Assembly: GCF_000739695.1 (NCBI RefSeq)
Contig: NZ_BBIO01000010.1
Coordinates: 62,001 to 126,000, forward strand
Direction: 5' to 3'
Source: Tepidicaulis marinus
Lineage (GTDB): Bacteria > Pseudomonadota > Alphaproteobacteria > Parvibaculales > Parvibaculaceae
Length of the DNA stretch: 64,000 nt
The notes beneath the pieces are model-generated. The model had not been told where the DNA came from and did no database searches. It worked only from the letters and a program-made list of their open reading frames with translations. The position numbers and the translations under genes are program-made. Positions 8,390-16,774 of this stretch are shown piece after piece; positions within the stretch are counted from its first letter, which is position 1, and every line of letters begins with the position of its first letter.

Positions 8390-9916
8390 ATGAAACATAA
8401 AGGCCTTCTTGCGGGGCTTCTGGCTTTAGCGCTCATGCTTGCAGGCTGCGTGCAAAACTTTCCCGTGCCGCTTGAAGCGGGGCGCGCGGATATCGCCGCG
8501 TGCCGGGCAGCTTTTGCAGCTTTTGAAGAAAGGGTCGCGCGGGAGGGCGTGCGCGATCATGAGGCTGCGCCCGTGCCTGGATTTTCCTATCTGCGCAAGA
8601 CGCGGCTTCTTTCTTCGTTCCGTAGTGAAGCGATGAGCGATGCGCGGTTCGATGCGTGGGTCCGCGCGCTGCTTGAAGAAGCTGCGGCGGCGCGCGGCAT
8701 CGAGCTGGGCAATCTGCCGGGCGCGGCGCGCGCATCGCTTGGTGAAGCTGCGGGGCAGCGTCTGGATAATTGCGCCGCGCGTCTTGCCGCTCATGATCTT
8801 GCACGAGAGGAGGGCCGCGCGCTTTTGCGCGCGCGGATGATCCCGCCGCGCCATTATGATGATTGGGCGCGGGCGGCGGGCCTTTATCCGCTGAGCGGTA
8901 TTGGCGTTGCGGCCGGTTTTGCGCGCTGGAAAGCGGCCAATCTGCCGAGTTTCGATTTGCCGCCGCATGACGGCACCTCCTATGGCCTGCCCGCTGAAAA
9001 GGAGAAGAGTCTAGACGCGGCAGCGCTTCTCTCGGACGTGAAGCGGGATGCGCTTGGGCTCTGGCATCCGGCCTTGCAAGAGGTGGAAACGCTTGCCCGT
9101 CTTTTTGCGCCGCAAATCATCGTGGCGGAAGAAAGCGCGGCGGATGTGATCGGCACGCCGTTCCTCGATGAGAAGGGCCGCGCGCAAGTGGGAACGGCGC
9201 GCGCCGCGCTTTTTGTGCGTTTCGCGCAAACAAGATGGAACGGCAAGATCCTGCCCCAGCTCGTTTACACATTCTGGTTCAAGGAGCGGCCGAAAGAAGG
9301 CGCATTCGATATTCTGGGCGGCCCGCTCGACGGGGTGATGTGGCGCGTAACGCTGAATGAGAAAGGCCGCCCGCTTGTCTATGACACCGCCCATGCGTGC
9401 GGGTGTTATCATCTCTTCTTTCCCGTTCCGCCGGTGACCCGCCGCCCGGTCCCTGCCGATGGCGATTTGCGCGAGGCGCCGCTTACCCCCCGCGCCGCGC
9501 CGCAATTGCAAGCAGGTGAGCGGCTGGTCCTGCACCTTGCCGCGGGCAGCCATTATCTCCGGCAAATTTCCGTCACAAAAAAGCCCGCTATCAAGGGGTA
9601 TGATATGATGATGGAAATGGAAGCGCCCCGCTATGGACTGCGATCACTGCCTTTACGGAGTGAGCCGGTTCAAGAAGAGACAGTTCAAGAAGAGCTGGGC
9701 AAAGAAGAGGAAACGCGCCGGTCCTTTTATGGGCCAAACGGCATCGTGGCGCGCAGCGCGCGGGCCGAGCGGTTTTTGCTCTGGCCCATGGGGATCCGCA
9801 GCGCCGGGGCCATGCGTCAATGGGGCACCCATGCCACGGCCTTTGTGGGCGAACGGCATTTTGACGATGCGTTTCTTTTTCAGGAAGCATTCGATTGGCA
9901 GGAGACAGCCGAATGA
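8390..9916 (+). CDS. Uncharacterised large lipoprotein
   Basis: Predicted lipoprotein of 508 residues: the signal ends in the lipobox LAGC, so it should be acylated and anchored to a membrane facing the periplasm. I chose the ATG at 8390; a GTG at 8378 adds four residues. Conserved-looking blocks in the C-terminal half are GAFDILGGPLDGVMWR, AHACGCYHLFFP (a C-x-C-Y-H cluster) and GAMRQWGTHATAFVG near the end; similar blocks occur in conserved hypothetical proteins of Gram-negative bacteria as far as I recall. I cannot name a catalytic family; it does not match MltA or other lytic transglycosylases. It is translationally coupled (ATGA overlap) to the TPR gene that follows, so the two probably act together in the envelope. 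Confidence 0.75.
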   Translation: MKHKGLLAGLLALALMLAGCVQNFPVPLEAGRADIAACRAAFAAFEERVAREGVRDHEAAPVPGFSYLRKTRLLSSFRSEAMSDARFDAWVRALLEEAAAARGIELGNLPGAARASLGEAAGQRLDNCAARLAAHDLAREEGRALLRARMIPPRHYDDWARAAGLYPLSGIGVAAGFARWKAANLPSFDLPPHDGTSYGLPAEKEKSLDAAALLSDVKRDALGLWHPALQEVETLARLFAPQIIVAEESAADVIGTPFLDEKGRAQVGTARAALFVRFAQTRWNGKILPQLVYTFWFKERPKEGAFDILGGPLDGVMWRVTLNEKGRPLVYDTAHACGCYHLFFPVPPVTRRPVPADGDLREAPLTPRAAPQLQAGERLVLHLAAGSHYLRQISVTKKPAIKGYDMMMEMEAPRYGLRSLPLRSEPVQEETVQEELGKEEETRRSFYGPNGIVARSARAERFLLWPMGIRSAGAMRQWGTHATAFVGERHFDDAFLFQEAFDWQETAE

Positions 9917-10827
9917 ACCGGATTGATGCTAAAAGAGCGCCGCACCGCTTCGGCCCTTTACTGGCCGGACTTTTCGGCTGCGCGCTTCTTTTCTGGCAAG
10001 ACCCGGTTTCGGCGGAACCTTCCGAGCAGGCCTTGGCGCTTTATCATGAAGGCGATTTTCTTAGTGCCGCGAATAAGGCCGAAAAAAGTGAAACCGCCTC
10101 CGCTCTTGCCTTTGCCGCCCGCGCGCTTTTGACGGAAGCGGAACTGCGCACGCCTTATGGCGAGCGCGGCCCGCTATTCGACCGGGCCATGGAGCTTGCC
10201 CGCCAGTCGCTGCGCCTTGACGCTGCCATGATCGAAGCGCGCTTGCAGCTTGTCGCCGCGCTCGGGTTCAAGTCGCGCGCCATGGAGGGGCTGGAGGCGC
10301 ATTTTTCCGGCTATCCGGAAGAAGCGCGCGCGCATCTTGATTATGTGCTTGAAGAAGATCCCGGCAATGCGCTGGCCCATGCCATGCTGGGCAGCTGGAA
10401 CCTGATCATCGTGCGCAAGGGCGGCGCGTTTGGCGCCGCCGTCTATGGCGCGGATGTGGAAACGGGCATCCGTCATTATGAGACGGCGTTGACGCTTGCC
10501 CCCGGCAACGCGCTTATCGCTTATCAGTATGCGCTGCAATGCGCCGCGCTCGGCACGCCGGACAAGCTGCGCCGGGCAGAAGAATTGCTGGAGGGGATTT
10601 TGGCGCGCGAAGCGGACAGCGCCGTCGAAGAGATCGTGACAGGCCGCGCCGGTATGCTCAAAGCGGCGCTCGAAAGCGGCTCCGAGCGCGTGCTCGAGCC
10701 TATTCTGGCTGCCCATCTGGGCAAAGCGGCCATGCCGAAAAAGGACGCGGTCCCTGCTGCCGGCAGGGCGCCGGCAGAGCGGGTGCGGAAAAATTTTTCC
10801 AAGGATGCTATTGGCGCGCCCAGATAA
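9913..10827 (+). CDS. Exported TPR-repeat protein, partner of the preceding lipoprotein
   Basis: 304-residue protein with an N-terminal hydrophobic segment (FGPLLAGLFGCALLFW, about residues 13-28) and probable cleavage near VSA-EP. The rest is helical with tetratricopeptide-like units: LALYHEGDFLSAANKAEKS, ARAHLDYVLEEDPGNALAHA, and IRHYETALTLAPGNALIAY (the classic pattern ending in a P-x-N-A turn). The start ATG at 9913 overlaps the stop of the lipoprotein gene, implying coupled translation. The gene ends in a 20-base tail-to-tail overlap with the S24 regulator on the other strand. TPR domains are scaffolds, so a structural or adaptor role for the lipoprotein is likely; the function is otherwise unknown. 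Confidence 0.75.
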   Translation: MNRIDAKRAPHRFGPLLAGLFGCALLFWQDPVSAEPSEQALALYHEGDFLSAANKAEKSETASALAFAARALLTEAELRTPYGERGPLFDRAMELARQSLRLDAAMIEARLQLVAALGFKSRAMEGLEAHFSGYPEEARAHLDYVLEEDPGNALAHAMLGSWNLIIVRKGGAFGAAVYGADVETGIRHYETALTLAPGNALIAYQYALQCAALGTPDKLRRAEELLEGILAREADSAVEEIVTGRAGMLKAALESGSERVLEPILAAHLGKAAMPKKDAVPAAGRAPAERVRKNFSKDAIGAPR

Positions 10828-11458
10828 CCCGCGCGATCCAGAGTAAGTCCTCCTCGCGCAGCACGCGGTTGACGAAAGCCGGATTGAGCGAAATAAGCTC
10901 CGCTTCCCCGCCGCTCCGCCGTCCGAGTTCCTTCACCAGCACTTCGCCTTCCCTGGTTTTTGCCACCACCCGGTCGCCCCGCCGCACGGTTGCGGCGGGG
11001 GAGACCACGATAATGTCTCCCTGCCGGTAAACGGGCAGCATGCTCTCGCCGCTTATTTCCAGCGCGTAGGCATGTTCATCTGCAATGGCAGGCGCGCCGA
11101 CTTCTTCCCAGCCGCCGCCGACAGGAAAGCCGCCATCATCGAAAAAGCCGCCGCTGCCGGCCTGCGCAAAACCGATCAGCGGAATGGTGCGCCGCCCTGC
11201 GGGCGGGACGCTGGCTTCCGTGCGGCTGATGAGCTGGACGAATTCATCGAGAGTGGAATCGGTTGCGGCCAATACCTTGGCCAGACTCTCCGTGCTCGGC
11301 CAGCGCGGGCGGCCATTGGATGTGACGCGTTTGGATTTGTTGAAGGCGGTCGGATCGAGCCCCGCCGTGCGCGCCAGGCCCGATGGCGTCAACCCATGCT
11401 GAACGGCCAGCGCATCCAGCGCCAGCCAGATCTGGCTATGGGAAAAGCCATGCGTCAT
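10808..11458 (-). CDS. HTH / S24 peptidase-domain repressor (LexA/CI-like)
   Basis: 216-residue transcription regulator with an N-terminal helix-turn-helix (about 22-62, SGLARTAGLDPTAFNKSKR) and a C-terminal LexA/UmuD-like S24 domain. The Ser-Lys dyad is visible: Ser139 in SGESMLP and Lys176 in EVLVKEL. An Ala-Gly pair at 100-101 (FAQAGSGG) is at the right place for RecA-stimulated self-cleavage. Start is the ATG at 11458; a GTG one codon upstream is also possible, and neither has a clear ribosome site. No prophage genes are near, so it looks like a chromosomal regulator rather than a phage repressor. Targets are unknown. Confidence 0.88.
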   Translation of the reverse strand: MTHGFSHSQIWLALDALAVQHGLTPSGLARTAGLDPTAFNKSKRVTSNGRPRWPSTESLAKVLAATDSTLDEFVQLISRTEASVPPAGRRTIPLIGFAQAGSGGFFDDGGFPVGGGWEEVGAPAIADEHAYALEISGESMLPVYRQGDIIVVSPAATVRRGDRVVAKTREGEVLVKELGRRSGGEAELISLNPAFVNRVLREEDLLWIARVIWARQ

Positions 11459-11671
11459 CACGTTGCCGTTATGCTTTCATCGCCGCCGGGCGCTTGCATG
11501 CCCGGATTTCCTGCGGAGGCCTTTATGAGAACCCATCGGAGGGGAATCTACAAGTCCGGGAACTGAGATAGTCAGGTTGCGGGTATGGGAGGCGGGGGAT
11601 AAAGTGCGCGCGAACCGGCCCTGCAAGCTGGGTCAGAATGGCCTGTCATCCTTCTGCATTAGCTCTGCCTC

Positions 11672-12019
11672 ATGACCATCTACAAAATAGTCAGCACCAG
11701 CGAATGGCGCATTGCCGAAGAAAAAGGCACCTTTGACGGCGCGCCCGTCGACCTGGCCGATGGGTTTATTCACTTTTCCGCCGCCGGTCAGGTCAAGGAA
11801 ACCGCTGCCAAGCACTTCGCCGGAAAGGATGATTTGCTGCTGATCGGCATCGATGAGAAAAAACTCGGGGCCGCCCTGAAATGGGAGCCTTCGCGCGGCG
11901 GCGCGCTTTTTCCGCATCTTTATGATGTGCTCGACCTTTCCGCGGTGGTCAGCCGCGCCCCTCTGCCGCTTGGGCCGGACGGCGCCCATATTTTTCCTGA
12001 TTTGGAGGCGGGCGCATGA
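11672..12019 (+). CDS. DUF952 domain-containing protein
   Basis: 115-residue cytoplasmic protein that is almost entirely one DUF952 domain: IYKIVSTSEWRIAEEKG at the start, DLADGFIHFSAAGQV (the conserved DGFIHxS motif) at about 28-42, and KWEPSRGGALFPHLY later. The fold is related to ADP-ribosyltransferase-like domains, but no activity is established. Its last codon overlaps the ATG of pyrD (ATGA), so the two are co-translated. A similar DUF952-pyrD pairing occurs in other alphaproteobacteria, to my recollection. Confidence 0.88.
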   Translation: MTIYKIVSTSEWRIAEEKGTFDGAPVDLADGFIHFSAAGQVKETAAKHFAGKDDLLLIGIDEKKLGAALKWEPSRGGALFPHLYDVLDLSAVVSRAPLPLGPDGAHIFPDLEAGA

Positions 12020-13074
12020 AGGCGCTTTATGCTCTTTCAAGCCATATGCTGCGTCTGCTCGATCCCGAGCGCGCGCATGGGCTGACGATCGAGGCACTGC
12101 AATGGGGGCTCGGGCCCCATGCGCCGGAAAGCCGCGACCCGCGCCTTGCCGTGAAGCTTTTCGGTCTCGATTTTCCCAATCCCATCGGCCTTGCTGCCGG
12201 GTTCGACAAGAACGGCGACGTGCCGGACGCGATGCTGAAAGCAGGGTTCGGCTTTGCGGAAGTTGGCACCACCACGCCGCGCCCGCAGGAAGGCAACCCG
12301 CGCCCGCGCATTTTCCGCCTGCCCGCTCATGAAGCGGTGATCAACCGGCTCGGCTTCAACAATAAAGGCCATGACGCCATGCTGGCCCGTTTGAAACGGC
12401 GGCAGGGGCGCGGCGGCATCGTGGGCGTCAATCTCGGCGCCAATAAAGACAGCGAAGACCGCGCCGCCGATTACGTCAAAGGCATCGAAACCTTCGAGGG
12501 GCTGGCGAGCTATTTCACCATCAATATTTCATCGCCCAACACGCCGGGCTTGCGCGCCCTGCAAAGCCGCGCGGCGCTGGAAGATCTGATTACCCGTGTA
12601 CTGAGCGCCCGGAAAAGCGCCGTGCCAGTGCTCTTGAAAATCGCCCCGGACCTCATCGAAGAAGAGCTGGCCGATATTGCCGGCGTCTGCCTTCAAACCG
12701 GCATTGACGGGATCATTGTTTCCAACACCACCATCGCCCGCGACGGGCTGGTGAGCGGGGCGCATGCAGATGAGACGGGCGGTCTTTCCGGCAAACCGCT
12801 TTTTGCCCCTTCCACAGCGGTGCTGCGGCGGATGCGCGAGCTGACGGAAGGCAAGCTGCCGCTTGTCGGTGTCGGCGGCGTGTCGAGCGGGCGTGATGCC
12901 TATGCGAAAATCCGCGCCGGTGCCTCGCTCGTGCAGCTTTATACCGCGATGACGTTTCAGGGGCCGGGCCTTGTACAGGAAATTGCCTGCGAGCTCAGCG
13001 CGCTTTTGAAAGCGGATGGCTTTGCCTCGGTGGCGGAGGCTGTGGGCGCCGATGTGCCGCTGCGCCGATCTTAG
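12016..13074 (+). CDS. pyrD: Dihydroorotate dehydrogenase (quinone), class 2
   Basis: Oxidises dihydroorotate to orotate in pyrimidine synthesis, passing electrons to membrane quinone. 352 residues, normal for class 2. The N-terminal helical membrane-contact segment (LLDPERAHGLTIEALQ, about 14-29) is present. The class 2 catalytic serine lies in NISSPNTPGLR. FMN-binding segments are seen at LGANKDSED, IVSNTTIARDG and LVGVGGVSSG. The start overlaps the DUF952 stop and has GGAGG 7 bases upstream. Confidence 0.97.
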   Translation: MKALYALSSHMLRLLDPERAHGLTIEALQWGLGPHAPESRDPRLAVKLFGLDFPNPIGLAAGFDKNGDVPDAMLKAGFGFAEVGTTTPRPQEGNPRPRIFRLPAHEAVINRLGFNNKGHDAMLARLKRRQGRGGIVGVNLGANKDSEDRAADYVKGIETFEGLASYFTINISSPNTPGLRALQSRAALEDLITRVLSARKSAVPVLLKIAPDLIEEELADIAGVCLQTGIDGIIVSNTTIARDGLVSGAHADETGGLSGKPLFAPSTAVLRRMRELTEGKLPLVGVGGVSSGRDAYAKIRAGASLVQLYTAMTFQGPGLVQEIACELSALLKADGFASVAEAVGADVPLRRS

Positions 13075-13103
13075 TTTTTAAGCCGAAGACAAAGGAGCCT
13101 TTC

Positions 13104-13451
13104 ATGACGGCGACGATCTATCACAATCCCCGCTGCTCGAAATCCCGCCAGACGCTGGCGCTGCTGGAGGAAAAAGGCGAAAGCCCGCAGATCATCGAAT
13201 ATCTGAAAACCCCGCCGAGCGAAGCCGAGCTGAAAGACATTCTGGCAAAGCTTGGCCTGTCCGCCCGCGACATTATCCGCAAAGGCGAAGACGCTTACAA
13301 AGAGCTCGGCCTTGCCGATGAGGGGCTTTCGGAAGATCAGCTCATCGCAGCAATGGTGAAAAACCCGATCTTGATCGAGCGGCCCATCGTGGTGAAAGGT
13401 GGCAAGGCCGCGCTTGGCCGCCCGCCCGAAGGCGTGATCAAAATCCTCTGA
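13104..13451 (+). CDS. arsC: ArsC-family arsenate reductase (glutaredoxin type) / ArsC-Spx-like protein
   Basis: 115-residue thioredoxin-fold protein. The catalytic-type cysteine is Cys11 in NPRCSKSR, followed by the ArsC pattern ALLEEKG, and the conserved arginine lies in LIERPIVV near residue 94. The length matches glutaredoxin-dependent ArsC and the related YffB subfamily. There is no ars operon around it (no ArsR, ArsB or Acr3), so a general thiol role is as likely as arsenate reduction. It has a good ribosome site (AAGGAG). Its end overlaps the end of the convergent MATE gene by 14 bases. Confidence 0.85.
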   Translation: MTATIYHNPRCSKSRQTLALLEEKGESPQIIEYLKTPPSEAELKDILAKLGLSARDIIRKGEDAYKELGLADEGLSEDQLIAAMVKNPILIERPIVVKGGKAALGRPPEGVIKIL

Positions 13452-14805
13452 GGTCAGCCGCAGCGCCCGCGCTTTGCGCTGCAAGGCGCGGGTAATAGAC
13501 CGCAAGGCTGAGTGCGCGCATCAGGGCGAACAGCGTGAAGGCCGCCCAGAGCCCGTGATTGCCGAGCGGCTGAAAAAGCCACCAGCAGGCAAGAAAGACG
13601 GAAAGGGAGAAGATTGCCGCGTTGCGCATTTCGCCTGTGCGCGTGGCGCCGATGAAAATTCCATCGAGCTGATAGCACCAGACCGAGGCAATGGGCAGGA
13701 TGGCTGCCCAGACAAGATAGGTGCCGGCCAGTGCGCGCACCGGCTCCGCTGTCGTCAGAAGGGCGATGAAGAAAGGCCCGCTCAGCGCAAAACCGGCGGA
13801 AAGCAAAAGCGAGATGCCTGCGGCCCAAAGCGTTGAAAGTTTAACGGCACGCGCAAAAGCCTCGCGCCGCTTCGCGCCCAAAGCCTCCCCCACCAGCGCT
13901 TCGGCGGCAAAGGCAAAGCCGTCGAGGAAATAAGCGGCAAAAGAGACGAACTGCATCAGGATCGTGTTCGCCGCAAGCACTTCATTGCCGTGCCCCGCGC
14001 TCTGCGCCGTGAAGAATGCAAAAGCGAAAAGCAGGAGCAGCGTGCGGATCATGATGTCGCGGTTGACGGCGATGGTGCGTGTGAGTGCCGCTTTATCTTT
14101 GAGCGCGGCAAGGTTCCAGCCGCCCGGCACGGATTTAAGAACGCGGACGGCAAGAAAGAGCCCGGCAAGGGCGGCGGAGATTTCCGCGATCAGCGTGCCA
14201 TAGGCAATGCCGGCAACGCCCATCTCGAAGACGAAGACGAAAAGCGCATCGAGGCCTGCATTCATGCCGTTGAGAAAAAGCTGCAAGGCAAGGGCCGTGC
14301 GCATGCGCTGCAAGCCGATGAACCAGCCGAGCAGCGCGAAATTGGCCAGCGCGAAAGGCGCGCTCCAGATGCGGATATCGAAATAAGTGCGCGCCAGCGC
14401 CTCGGCATCGGCTTCCGCTCCGACAAGCGTGAAAGCGGCAAATTCGAGCGGCAACTGCAGGAGAATGAGCCCGCAGCCCGCCGCCAGCGCGATGAAGAGG
14501 GCCCGGCCGAGGCAGGCGCGGATCTCCGCCCCGTTCTCGGCGCCATGGGCCTGCGCGGTCAGGCCGGTCGTGCCCATGCGCAGGAAACCGAAGGCCCAGT
14601 AAAGGAAAGTGAAGATGAGCGCGCCGAGCGCCACCGCACCGATATATTTCGCATCCCCAAGCTGGCCGACCGCCGCCGTGTCGATGAGCCCGATCAGCGG
14701 TGTGGAAAGCCCGGAAAGGACAACGGGAATGGCGACCCGCAGAACCTGGGCGTTGTCCGGCAACGGCTTGGAAGACGCAGGGTGCGGGGCAGGCGCGGGG
14801 GTCAT
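13438..14805 (-). CDS. MATE family efflux transporter (DinF-like)
   Basis: Inner-membrane Na+ or H+ coupled multidrug exporter of 455 residues with about twelve hydrophobic helices. The signature VAIPVVLSGLSTPLIGLIDTAAVGQLG at about 23-49 is the MATE N-terminal motif, and GMGVAGIAYGT-like and GAKRREAFARAV segments recur in the second half. The start is the ATG at 14805; it lies 4 bases after the stop of the upstream thioesterase, so it is the last gene of a minus-strand operon with two thioesterases. Confidence 0.92.
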   Translation of the reverse strand: MTPAPAPHPASSKPLPDNAQVLRVAIPVVLSGLSTPLIGLIDTAAVGQLGDAKYIGAVALGALIFTFLYWAFGFLRMGTTGLTAQAHGAENGAEIRACLGRALFIALAAGCGLILLQLPLEFAAFTLVGAEADAEALARTYFDIRIWSAPFALANFALLGWFIGLQRMRTALALQLFLNGMNAGLDALFVFVFEMGVAGIAYGTLIAEISAALAGLFLAVRVLKSVPGGWNLAALKDKAALTRTIAVNRDIMIRTLLLLFAFAFFTAQSAGHGNEVLAANTILMQFVSFAAYFLDGFAFAAEALVGEALGAKRREAFARAVKLSTLWAAGISLLLSAGFALSGPFFIALLTTAEPVRALAGTYLVWAAILPIASVWCYQLDGIFIGATRTGEMRNAAIFSLSVFLACWWLFQPLGNHGLWAAFTLFALMRALSLAVYYPRLAAQSAGAAADLRGF

Positions 14806-14809
14806 CGCC

Positions 14810-15274
14810 TCAACCGGCGGCGTCTTGCGTGCTCTCAGGGGGCGGTGCCAGCAGGAAATGCCCATGGGCCGCGGCAATCGGCTTCATGCGGTCTTCCTGC
14901 CAGGCTTCCACCTGCACATTGGCAACGCGCCGGCCGTGTTTCGTCACCCGCGCGCGGGCGTAAGTATCGATGGGCCGGCCGGAGCGCAAGTAATCGACGG
15001 TAATGTCGATGGGCTTGGGCAAAGCATCGCCCTTGGCGTCATAGGCAAGCTGAATGATCGCCGTCATTTCCAATAGCGCGCCGATCACCCCGCCATGCAG
15101 CGCAGGCAGAACCGGATTGCCGATCAGCTTTTCCTCGAAATTGAGCACCGTTGTGATCTCGGTGCCTTTTTGATCGACGGTGATGCCGAGAAACTTTGCG
15201 TAAGGAATGGCTTCGATCAGCGCATTGAGATCGACCGTGCCGCCTTCTTCGCGGGCTTTGCGCAGGAGGTCCAT
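14810..15274 (-). CDS. PaaI family thioesterase (hotdog fold)
   Basis: 154-residue acyl-CoA thioesterase of the 4HBT/PaaI type. The active-site region LPALHGGVIGALLEM (about 55-69) has the HGG motif with the acidic residue on the following helix, and IDITVDYLRSGRP is the typical central strand. Substrate is unknown, but the position among fatty-acid genes suggests clearing of acyl-CoA. Start ATG overlaps the stop of the upstream thioesterase (TGATG), so the pair is probably co-translated and may form a heteromer. Confidence 0.9.
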   Translation of the reverse strand: MDLLRKAREEGGTVDLNALIEAIPYAKFLGITVDQKGTEITTVLNFEEKLIGNPVLPALHGGVIGALLEMTAIIQLAYDAKGDALPKPIDITVDYLRSGRPIDTYARARVTKHGRRVANVQVEAWQEDRMKPIAAAHGHFLLAPPPESTQDAAG

Positions 15275-15789
15275 CAGGCGTCCCCTTTCTTGTTGTCTTT
15301 TGCTTCAAGCGCCTTGGCCATTTGGGCAGCCATGGCGACGGGGGTTGCCCTGTTCGCGGCGAGCATGAAGGTGCCGACGGAAGTGGCGATGGGTTCATCC
15401 TCGTTTTCATCGTGATAGGCGGTGCCGCGCACGAACGCGACGTTCTGCGTCACCTTATAGCAATGAGCATGCGCCTTGATCGTCTTGCCGGGCTCGGCAG
15501 GGCGCATGTAATCGATGCGCAGATCGAGCGTTGCGATGGCGCTTCGCTCGGGCAGGGCAAGCTGCACGGCAACGCCGCTCGCATTATCGAGCAGGGTGGT
15601 GATGACGCCGCCATGAATGACGCCGGTATCCGGATTGCCCACGAGATGCGGTGCATAAGGCACTTCCAGCCAGGCATGAGACTTTTTGGCGGTCACGATT
15701 TTCAGGCCGATAGCCCGCGCATGGGGAACGTGCTGAATGAGCGCGTTTCCCGATTCTTCGACCATTTTCGTGAGCTTGTCTTCATCCAT
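15274..15789 (-). CDS. PaaI family thioesterase (hotdog fold)
   Basis: 171-residue acyl-CoA thioesterase. DTGVIHGGVITTLLDNASG carries the HGG motif with the Asp on the hotdog helix, and LDLRIDYMRPAEPGK is the matching strand. The ATG at 15789 is preferred because AAGG lies about 9 bases upstream; a longer reading to 15810 lacks a ribosome site. It is first in a three-gene minus-strand operon: thioesterase, thioesterase, MATE exporter. The two thioesterases differ clearly in sequence, so this is not a recent tandem duplication. Confidence 0.9.
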   Translation of the reverse strand: MDEDKLTKMVEESGNALIQHVPHARAIGLKIVTAKKSHAWLEVPYAPHLVGNPDTGVIHGGVITTLLDNASGVAVQLALPERSAIATLDLRIDYMRPAEPGKTIKAHAHCYKVTQNVAFVRGTAYHDENEDEPIATSVGTFMLAANRATPVAMAAQMAKALEAKDNKKGDA

Positions 15790-15923
15790 GGCAGGACCTT
15801 TCTTTTGCAACGGTGATAGGGCGCTGCCGGGAAGAGGTCAATCTGTCTGGCGCGGCAGATGTGCGCCTGGCGGGCAACATGTTGATTTAAAAAGAAAAAT
15901 CTTCACACGGGAAATCTCAAAAA

Positions 15924-15951
15924 TTGACGGTGCGTCACGAAATGATATGAT
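15924..15951 (+). promoter_or_regulatory. Sigma70-type promoter with inverted repeat over the -35 box (TetR gene)
   Basis: TTGACG (15924-15929), 16-base spacer, TATGAT (15946-15951). The inverted repeat TGACG-GTG-CGTCA (15925-15937) covers the -35 box and the start of the spacer, a natural site for repression, perhaps by the TetR protein encoded 120 bases downstream. Prediction from sequence only. Confidence 0.65.
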
Positions 15952-16007
15952 GCTAAAAGCCCGGCGTATTCGGGCAAGGGGTAAACGAAAGTGCCCGGAC
16001 ACTTTCG

Positions 16008-16067
16008 CCAGGCAGCGCCTTGGCCGCTGCTTTGAAACCAGGCAGCTCCTTGGTCGCTGCTTTGAAA
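16008..16067 (+). repeat. Two tandem 30-base direct repeats in the TetR leader
   Basis: Units 16008-16037 and 16038-16067 are adjacent and differ at only two positions; each starts CCAGGCAGC and ends CGCTGCTTTGAAA. They end 10 bases before the TetR start, inside the predicted transcript leader. They may be paired binding sites or a recent slippage duplication. Confidence 0.85.
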
Positions 16068-16077
16068 AGAGAAATAA

Positions 16078-16752
16078 ATGAGCGAAACGATCGAAAAAGA
16101 GCCGTCTGCCGCCGAAGCAGGCGCAGCGGCGGCCAAAACGCTAGGCAAGCGCGAGCGCACGAAAGCCTCCAACAAGGAAGCGATTCTGGATGCCGCCCGC
16201 GAAGTTTTTGCCGAAGTGGGCTATGGGGCAGCTTCTGTGCGCGACATCATCCGGCGCACGGGTCTCGCCTCCGGCACGTTCTACAATTATTTCAAGAGCA
16301 AGGAAGAAGTCTTCGAAGCGCTGATGGATGACGGCGCGCTGCGCATCCGTCCGGTCATTCGCGCCGCCCGTCTGGCCTCGCGCACTTTCGAGGAGTTCAT
16401 CCGCAACGCTTACAAAGCCTATTTCAACTATGTGTTGACCGATGAAGCGCAGTTCCGGCTGATGCGCCGCAATACCGGCGCGCTGCGCGTGCGCATGGTG
16501 ACGCCGGAAGTGCTGGCCGGGTTCGATGAAATTCAGTCCTTTGTCGAAGAAGACGTGAAAAGCGGCAAGGTGCCGCCCATGGATGCGGAGCTTTTCGCCG
16601 CGGCGGCGGTGGGTCTGGCGCAGGAAATGTCCGAGCGCATGATGATGCGCGACAATCCCAATGCCGATGAGGCGGCGGAATTTGCGGCGAATTTCTTGCT
16701 CGCGGGCCTGAAGGGTGTCATCGATAGAGGCAACGCCCAAAACAACGCATAA
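16078..16752 (+). CDS. TetR/AcrR family transcriptional regulator
   Basis: 224-residue regulator. The N-terminal helix-turn-helix is clear at about 32-80: AILDAAREVFAEVGYGAASV followed by the recognition helix GLASGTFYNYFKSKEEVF. The C-terminal half is an alpha-helical ligand and dimer domain. It is first in a same-strand group with an HSL-type esterase (23 bases downstream) and a quinone-oxidoreductase-like gene, which it probably controls along with itself. The promoter at 15924-15951 and the leader repeats precede it. The ligand is likely an acyl-CoA or an ester product, by context only. Confidence 0.92.
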   Translation: MSETIEKEPSAAEAGAAAAKTLGKRERTKASNKEAILDAAREVFAEVGYGAASVRDIIRRTGLASGTFYNYFKSKEEVFEALMDDGALRIRPVIRAARLASRTFEEFIRNAYKAYFNYVLTDEAQFRLMRRNTGALRVRMVTPEVLAGFDEIQSFVEEDVKSGKVPPMDAELFAAAAVGLAQEMSERMMMRDNPNADEAAEFAANFLLAGLKGVIDRGNAQNNA

Positions 16753-16774
16753 AAATCTAAAAAAGGGGGATCCC

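Noticed and set aside
8390-9916. Reading the lipoprotein as a lytic transglycosylase (MltA)
   Set aside because: No MltA or 3D-domain motifs; the conserved blocks are different.
10808-11458. A prophage boundary marked by the S24 repressor
   Set aside because: No integrase, attachment repeat, terminase or structural gene within many kilobases; neighbours are housekeeping genes.
13104-13451. An arsenic resistance operon
   Set aside because: Only the ArsC-like gene is present; no ArsR, ArsB/Acr3 or ArsH nearby, so the gene may have another redox role.
16008-16067. A CRISPR-like repeat array
   Set aside because: Only two units, directly adjacent without spacers.
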